This document shows, piece after piece, positions 6,974 through 11,613 of a stretch of DNA of 11,613 nt. The stretch spans positions 1 to 11,613 of the forward strand of contig CALYVE010000024.1 in the NCBI GenBank assembly GCA_945492935.1. The letters are read 5' to 3'. The position numbers were made by a program, and so were the translations under genes. The stretch is from an uncultured Lachnospiraceae bacterium (GTDB lineage Bacteria; Bacillota; Clostridia; Lachnospirales; Lachnospiraceae). Position 1 is the first letter of the stretch, and every line of letters begins with the position of its first letter. The notes below the pieces were generated by a model. That model saw only the letters and a program-made list of their open reading frames with translations. It did no database searches and had not been told where the DNA came from.

Positions 6974-8140
6974 ATGGAAGAAAACAAGGAAAAAGATATC
7001 GATAATAAACAGGCACTCGAAGAAAAATTCCTGACAAAGTTAAATGAATTACTCGAGTTAGCTAAGAAAAAGAAAAATGTTATCGAAGACACGGAGATTA
7101 TCAATCATTTCAATGATTGCAAGGAAATTGAGCTCAATACAGAGAGAATGGTTGCCATTTTTGAGTTTTTGGATGAGCACAATGTTGATGTACTTACAAT
7201 TACAGATGATGATGACGATGAGCCGGCAGACTTATTGCTCGATGCCGAAGATGAGGTCGATGTAGATGTAGAGCATATTGATCTTTCGGTACCGGACGGT
7301 GTTAGTATTGAGGATCCTGTTCGTATGTACTTAAAGGAGATCGGTAAGGTACCCCTTTTGTCAGCTGAAGAGGAGATTGAACTTGCTAAGCGTATGGAAG
7401 AAGGCGATGAGGAGGCAAAAAAGAAACTTGCGGAGGCAAACCTTCGTCTTGTTGTTAGTATTGCAAAACGCTATGTAGGCCGTGGTATGTTATTCCTTGA
7501 TTTGATTCAGGAAGGAAATCTCGGTTTGATAAAGGCTGTTGAGAAGTTTGATTATGGCAAGGGATTCAAATTCAGTACGTATGCTACATGGTGGATTCGC
7601 CAGGCAATTACAAGAGCAATTGCGGATCAGGCGCGTACCATTCGTATTCCTGTTCATATGGTTGAGACAATCAACAAGCTTATTCGTGTTCAGCGTCAGC
7701 TTCTTCAGGAACTTGGGCGTGAACCATCTCCGGAAGAGACTGCGGAGGTTATGGGTATTCCGGTAGAACGAGTTCGTGAGATTCATAAGATTTCACAGGA
7801 ACCGGTTTCATTAGAAACACCAATCGGTGAGGAGGAAGACAGCCATTTAGGCGATTTCATTCAGGATGAGAATGTTCCGGTACCGGCTGAAGCAGCGGCA
7901 TTTACATTGCTTAAGGAGCAGCTTGTTGAGGTGCTTGGTACATTAACAGAGAGAGAACAGAAGGTTCTTCGATTGCGTTTTGGTTTGGATGATGGCAGAG
8001 CAAGAACACTTGAGGAAGTTGGTAAAGAATTTAATGTAACAAGAGAGCGTATTCGTCAGATTGAGGCAAAAGCATTACGTAAGTTAAGACATCCAAGCAG
8101 AAGCAGAAAGTTGAGAGATTATCTTGAAGAAAACAGCTAA
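6974..8140 (+). CDS. rpoD: Housekeeping RNA polymerase sigma factor (SigA/RpoD)
   Basis: Directs RNA polymerase to the main vegetative promoters. The 388-residue protein has the full primary-sigma order. A short region 1.1 (LTKLNELLELAKKKK, EIINHF) is followed by an Asp/Glu-rich segment (about residues 76-100). Region 1.2 starts near residue 114 (DPVRMYLKEIGKVPLLS) and region 2 spans about 155-229, with core-binding DLIQEGNLGLIKAVEKFD and -10 recognition in FSTYATWWIRQAITRAI. Region 3 follows, then region 4.2 helix-turn-helix at about 344-375 (LEEVGKEFNVTRERIRQIE). Bacillus SigA is similar in size (about 370). The start is uncertain: ATG 6935 would give 401 residues and overlap dnaG by 8 bases. 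The 3' end overlaps trmK by 17 bases. Confidence 0.97.
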   Translation: MEENKEKDIDNKQALEEKFLTKLNELLELAKKKKNVIEDTEIINHFNDCKEIELNTERMVAIFEFLDEHNVDVLTITDDDDDEPADLLLDAEDEVDVDVEHIDLSVPDGVSIEDPVRMYLKEIGKVPLLSAEEEIELAKRMEEGDEEAKKKLAEANLRLVVSIAKRYVGRGMLFLDLIQEGNLGLIKAVEKFDYGKGFKFSTYATWWIRQAITRAIADQARTIRIPVHMVETINKLIRVQRQLLQELGREPSPEETAEVMGIPVERVREIHKISQEPVSLETPIGEEEDSHLGDFIQDENVPVPAEAAAFTLLKEQLVEVLGTLTEREQKVLRLRFGLDDGRARTLEEVGKEFNVTRERIRQIEAKALRKLRHPSRSRKLRDYLEENS

Positions 8141-8837
8141 TAGTATTGTTTTATCAAAACGCATGCAGGCGATTGTTGACCTTGTCGATGAGAGCAGCAT
8201 TGCGGATATTGGATGTGACCACGCATTTGTCTCGATTGAGCTTGCGAAACGCGACACCACAAAAAAGGTGATTGCGATGGATGTCCGTAAAGGACCTCTT
8301 GCTATAGCGACAAGCAATATTCGGTCTTACGGACTTGCTGATGTGATTGAGATAAGACTTTCCGATGGTTTTTCAAAACTTGTGGCAGGAGAGGTTGATT
8401 GTGCCATACTTGCCGGGATGGGAGGACTTTTGATGGTTCGCATTTTGGAGCAGGCTGTGGATCATCTTCGCAACGGCATTCACTTGATTTTGCAGCCACA
8501 GTCGGAATTTGATTCCGTACGTGCGTATCTTTTTTCTGTAGGCTACCGTATTATACGGGAGGAGATGCTTATTGACGAAGGAAAATACTACACAGTTCTA
8601 AAAGCAGTTCCGACAGACACACCTTTGCAGGAGTTGTCGCAGACAGAACTTTTGTATGGTCCGTTGTTACTTGCCGACAGGCATCCGATCTTAAAACAAT
8701 ATTTAGAAGAACAATTAATAAAGAATCAGGCATTATATGAGAAACTGTCACATATAAATACTGACAAGGCATCTGTGCGTGTTGCAGATTTAAAAACAGA
8801 AATTGCACAAATTACGGAATGCCTTTCAGGCTTCTAA
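8124..8837 (+). CDS. trmK: tRNA (adenine22-N1)-methyltransferase
   Basis: SAM-dependent methyltransferase predicted to make m1A at position 22 of tRNAs (TrmK/YqfN family), here 237 residues. The conserved N-terminal LSKR (residues 10-13) is followed by the SAM-binding loop ADIGCDHAFV (27-36), an acidic residue after the second strand (IAMDV, D53), the family's AGMGG (97-101) in place of a usual catalytic motif, and LQPQSE (123-128). The start is TTG at 8124, inside rpoD; it is preferred because the first in-frame ATG (8163) would remove the conserved LSKR. No strong ribosome binding site is visible, which fits translational coupling to rpoD. The Nif3-family gene follows 18 bases later, a pairing usual in Firmicutes. 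Confidence 0.94.
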   Translation: MKKTANSIVLSKRMQAIVDLVDESSIADIGCDHAFVSIELAKRDTTKKVIAMDVRKGPLAIATSNIRSYGLADVIEIRLSDGFSKLVAGEVDCAILAGMGGLLMVRILEQAVDHLRNGIHLILQPQSEFDSVRAYLFSVGYRIIREEMLIDEGKYYTVLKAVPTDTPLQELSQTELLYGPLLLADRHPILKQYLEEQLIKNQALYEKLSHINTDKASVRVADLKTEIAQITECLSGF

Positions 8838-8845
8838 AAAGGAGG
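8836..8845 (+). promoter_or_regulatory. Ribosome binding site that supports the TTG start of the Nif3-family gene
   Basis: AAAAAGGAGG overlaps the trmK stop codon and ends 10 bases before TTG 8856. The only nearby ATG (8861) is in another frame, so TTG is the only start that keeps the conserved N-terminus. Confidence 0.8.
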
Positions 8846-8855
8846 CATATTAATA

Positions 8856-9629
8856 TTGAGATGTCAGGATATTATACATATATTGAACAGGCAGTCGCCG
8901 GCTGAGTATGCGTTAGAGTGGGATAATGTCGGACTTCTTGTTGGACGAAAAGACAAAGAAGTCAAAAAACTATTACTTGCGGTTGATGCAACGGTAGCTG
9001 TTTGTGAGTATGCGATTTCAAATAATGTGGATATGATTGTCACACACCATCCTATGATTTTTTCCAAGCTTCGCAAAATCAATGATGATACAGTTTTAGG
9101 ACAGAAGATTTTATCATTGGCGGAGGCCGGGATTTGTTGTTTTGCCATGCATACGAATTTCGATACAATTGGTGGTATGGCAAAGGTTGCCGCACGTATG
9201 ATGCGATTGAAAAATGCACTGGTGCTTGAGGAGACGAATGCCGGAGAAGGTATCGGACAGATTGGTCTTTTGGATTACTCCATGACGGTTGCAGAGCTTG
9301 CCGCACATGTAAAGACTACATTTGATATTCCGAATGTTATGGTATTTGGTGATGTGAATCGAATGGTTGAGAAGATAGCAATCAGTCCGGGTTCCGGTAA
9401 GAGTGTTATTGATGTTAGTGTTGTCAAGGGGGCGGATTGTCTTATTACAGGAGATATAGGACATCATGAAGGACTTGATGCGGTTGAGTCAGGGCTTACA
9501 ATTATTGATGCGTCCCATTATGGTATCGAGAAGATTTTTCTCCAGTTTATGTATGATTATCTAAAGGATTTCTGCAACGATGTTGAGATAATCATAGCGG
9601 ATGTCGGAGTGCCATTTACAGTTATATAA
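8856..9629 (+). CDS. Nif3/YqfO-family dinuclear metal-binding protein
   Basis: Member of the widespread Nif3-like (DUF34) family; its biochemical role is unsettled, with GTP cyclohydrolase I type 2 a common but weakly supported label. Expected metal ligands are visible: T-H64-H65-P, H99 within MHTNFD103, and a C-terminal His/Glu pair in DASHYGIEK. EWDNVGLLVG near residues 21-30 is the family's N-terminal signature. At 257 residues this is the short form, without the extra central domain of the roughly 370-residue Bacillus YqfO. The start is TTG 8856. The gene sits 18 bases after trmK and 23 before the kinase fusion; the trmK pairing is a common neighbourhood for this family and suggests, without proof, a tRNA or cofactor link. 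Confidence 0.92.
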   Translation: MRCQDIIHILNRQSPAEYALEWDNVGLLVGRKDKEVKKLLLAVDATVAVCEYAISNNVDMIVTHHPMIFSKLRKINDDTVLGQKILSLAEAGICCFAMHTNFDTIGGMAKVAARMMRLKNALVLEETNAGEGIGQIGLLDYSMTVAELAAHVKTTFDIPNVMVFGDVNRMVEKIAISPGSGKSVIDVSVVKGADCLITGDIGHHEGLDAVESGLTIIDASHYGIEKIFLQFMYDYLKDFCNDVEIIIADVGVPFTVI

Positions 9630-9652
9630 GTAATTCAAAGGAGGGAACACTT

Positions 9653-11314
9653 ATGGGAGCTATTCATGTTACAATGGGGGAAAAAATATACGAGGTAGAG
9701 CAGGGAACTTCCGTTCAATCATTTATTGCGAAGGAGTTTCCGGACAAAAAGTATAACTATATGCTCGCGATGAAGGGAGCAAAACTATGCGAATTATGTG
9801 CGCCAATCGATCAGGATTGCGAACTTGCATTGCTTGGCAAAGATACGGTTATGGGGAGCGACACCTACAAAAGAAGCCTGACGCTTATTATGCTTAAGGC
9901 ATTTTCAGATGTATTGAAGGACGATCCAAACCATACAATCAAGGTAATGTATTCAATGGGACATGGATACTATTGCGAGTTAGTAAGTGATAAGACGAAG
10001 ACGGATGCTGCATTGCTCGCAGCTGTGAAGGCGCGTATGCAGCAATTAATCGATGCAGATCTTTGTATTACAAAGGAGTCGGTTAGTACCGAGGAGGCAA
10101 TTCGTCGATGTAAGGCAAATGGCTTGGTAGGAAAGGAAAAGCTGTTCAAATATCGTCGTGTTTCCAAAACCAATCTCTATAATTTAGATGGTTACGAGGA
10201 TTACTTTTATGGATATATGGCAGCATCAACAGGTTATATTTCCTGTTTTGATTTAGTTGCATATGATGAGGGATTTGTACTTATGGCACCAAGCAAGAGC
10301 AGTCCTGACAAGTTGTCGGAATTTGTACCACAGGAGAAGCTGTTTACTGTACTAAAGACCTCTGATGACTGGGGAACAATGCTTGGAGTTAATCATGTTG
10401 GCGATTTGAATGATGAGATTACATCCGGAGGAATCAATGAGCTCATGCTTGTTCAGGAAGCTTTACAGGAAAAGCAGATCGCGCATATTGCAGACATGAT
10501 TCAGGAAGGCGATAAGAAAATCGTATTAATCGCCGGTCCAAGTTCATCCGGCAAGACAACATTTTCACACCGATTGAGTGTACAGCTTCGTGCGCATGGG
10601 TTAAGACCTTATCCGCTGGCACTTGATAATTATTTTGTGGATCGTGAGTTTACACCGAGAGATGAAGATGGGAATTTTGACTTTGAATGTCTTGAAGCCA
10701 TGGATCTTGCCCTGTTTCGTTCGGATATGGCCAAACTTCTTGCGGGGGAGGAAATAAATCTTCCTACCTTTAACTTTCAGTTAGGCAAGAAGGAGTACAA
10801 AGGCAAAAAACTCAAATTAAATGATGGAGATGTACTTGTTGCAGAAGGAATTCATGCGTTGAATCCGCAGATGACGGTCGGACTTCCGGATGACAGCAAG
10901 TTTAAGATTTATATAAGTGCTCTTACACAGCTGAATGTGGATGAGCATAATCGTATTCCTACAACAGACGGTCGTTTGATTCGTCGTATTGTCCGTGATG
11001 CGCGAACAAGAGGACATAATGCACAGGCGACAATTGCTATGTGGCCGTCCGTAAGACGCGGAGAAGAAAAATATATCTTTCCGTTTCAGGAGGAAGCAGA
11101 TGTTATGTTTAATTCCGCACTTATTTATGAATTGAGTGTAATTAAGCAATATGCTGAGCCACTGTTGTTTGCCGTTCCAAAGGATAGTTTTGAATATTAT
11201 GAGGCCAAGAGGCTTTTGAAATTCTTAGATTATTTCCTTGGGGTTGAGGTAACGAACATTGCAAAGAACTCCATTATACGAGAATTCGTAGGTGGTGGAT
11301 GTTTCGACCTATAA
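9653..11314 (+). CDS. Nucleoside (uridine) kinase-like P-loop protein fused to ThrRS-like TGS/editing-type domains
   Basis: A 553-residue fusion. Residues about 4-64 look like a TGS (ubiquitin-like) domain. Residues about 70-250 align by eye with the second N-terminal domain of threonyl-tRNA synthetase (GHGYYCEL against GPVIEDGFYYDF; STGYISCFDL against STGKIKAFKL). There the HxxxH zinc pair is replaced by R74/L78 and the catalytic Cys/His region reads YFYGYMAASTG (184-194). The C-terminal half is a uridine kinase/phosphoribulokinase-type P-loop domain: Walker A GPSSSGKTT (K301), LDNYF (D325), NFDFECLEAMD, AEGIHAL (E398) and the lid RRIVRDARTRGH. It is therefore likely an active NTP-dependent kinase; the substrate, presumably a nucleoside, is inferred. 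AAAGGAGG (9637-9644) lies 8 bases before ATG 9653. This architecture is known in Firmicutes from memory, usually named nucleoside kinase. Confidence 0.88.
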   Translation: MGAIHVTMGEKIYEVEQGTSVQSFIAKEFPDKKYNYMLAMKGAKLCELCAPIDQDCELALLGKDTVMGSDTYKRSLTLIMLKAFSDVLKDDPNHTIKVMYSMGHGYYCELVSDKTKTDAALLAAVKARMQQLIDADLCITKESVSTEEAIRRCKANGLVGKEKLFKYRRVSKTNLYNLDGYEDYFYGYMAASTGYISCFDLVAYDEGFVLMAPSKSSPDKLSEFVPQEKLFTVLKTSDDWGTMLGVNHVGDLNDEITSGGINELMLVQEALQEKQIAHIADMIQEGDKKIVLIAGPSSSGKTTFSHRLSVQLRAHGLRPYPLALDNYFVDREFTPRDEDGNFDFECLEAMDLALFRSDMAKLLAGEEINLPTFNFQLGKKEYKGKKLKLNDGDVLVAEGIHALNPQMTVGLPDDSKFKIYISALTQLNVDEHNRIPTTDGRLIRRIVRDARTRGHNAQATIAMWPSVRRGEEKYIFPFQEEADVMFNSALIYELSVIKQYAEPLLFAVPKDSFEYYEAKRLLKFLDYFLGVEVTNIAKNSIIREFVGGGCFDL

Positions 11315-11319
11315 AAAAA
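11313..11319 (-). terminator. T-tract at the 3' end of the RNase P RNA gene
   Basis: Seven A on the plus strand read as seven T on the minus strand, directly after the last conserved bases of the RNA. The P1 helix, whose 5' strand lies off the window, would provide the hairpin. The tract overlaps the last two bases of the convergent kinase stop codon. Confidence 0.6.
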
Positions 11320-11613
11320 GTGTAAGTCAGACTATAAGCCGGGTTATGTCGAGAGTGATTATCTATCTAGACCTTATGTTACCACAAGGTTCAAGCGACC
11401 TACCGAAAGACCCAGCGGGCAACTGCATTGTCTTTACTGTTTGGTCTTGCTTCGGATGGGGTTTACAGAGCCTACCTTGTTACCAAGATAGCGGTGAGCT
11501 CTTACCTCGCCTTTCCACCCTTACCATCAGATGATGGCGGTATATTTCTGTTGCACTGGCCTGGGAGTCACCTCCACCGGACGTTATCCGGCATCCTGCC
11601 CTATGAAGCCCGG
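11320..11613 (-). ncRNA. rnpB: RNase P RNA (type A), 5' end missing
   Basis: Catalytic RNA that trims 5' leaders from pre-tRNAs. Read on the minus strand, the window edge begins in the 5' half of P4 and continues with CCGGGCTTCATAGGGCAGG (11613-11595), then CCAGTGCAACAGA (11559-11547), CGGTAAGAGCTCACCG near 11507-11492, AGCAAGACCAAACAG (11451-11437) and the P4 3' strand AACCCGGCTTATAG (11345-11332). These match conserved blocks of bacterial RNase P RNA in order and spacing, and the long form agrees with type A. The 3' end is placed at about 11320, before the T-tract. Roughly the first 50-70 bases are off the window. One variation: the usual ACAGAACCC reads ACATAACCC here (comparison from memory). 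The gene is convergent with the kinase gene. Confidence 0.96.

Noticed and set aside
11292..11534. Open frame of 80 residues over the RNase P RNA on the plus strand
   Set aside because: It lies antisense to conserved rnpB sequence and has no ribosome binding site or recognisable protein motif.

Overview
The window is a block of core chromosome from a low-GC Gram-positive bacterium, most likely a member of the Clostridia and probably Lachnospiraceae. Three things point there: the gene order dgt-dnaG-rpoD-trmK-nif3 family, strong GGAGG ribosome binding sites, and a type A RNase P RNA rather than the Bacillus type B form. No mobile element, CRISPR array, prophage gene or tRNA was found.

Region 1 (1-3941) holds three same-strand genes: an ABC-F ATPase cut off by the left edge, tryptophanyl-tRNA synthetase (trpS), and a solute-binding lipoprotein with no permease beside it. 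It ends in a strong intrinsic terminator at 3907-3941. Nothing resembling a T-box or terminator lies in the 68 bases before trpS, and only 21 bases separate trpS from the lipoprotein gene, so the three may be one transcript.

Region 2 (3942-4138) has no gene. It carries a run of A- and T-tracts with a 14-base direct repeat, where the promoter of the following operon should lie. I could not find a convincing -35/-10 pair.

Region 3 (4139-11314) is a tightly packed six-gene array: a dGTPase-like HD hydrolase, DNA primase, the housekeeping sigma factor, the tRNA m1A22 methyltransferase TrmK, a Nif3/YqfO-family metal protein, and a nucleoside-kinase-like protein fused to a ThrRS-like N-terminal half. 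Gaps are 18-31 bases, and rpoD overlaps trmK by 17 bases. This resembles a macromolecular synthesis operon, linking dNTP control, replication priming, transcription initiation and tRNA modification.

Region 4 (11320-11613) is the RNase P RNA gene on the minus strand, pointing towards the kinase gene and lacking its 5' end. Its T-tract overlaps the kinase stop codon.

I see no undescribed multi-gene system. The points most worth a second look are the coherent loss of one of the two composite ATP sites in the ABC-F protein, the loss of the zinc-ligand and catalytic positions in the ThrRS-like half of the kinase fusion, the orphan lipoprotein behind trpS, and the A/T-tract repeats before the dgt-dnaG-rpoD operon.
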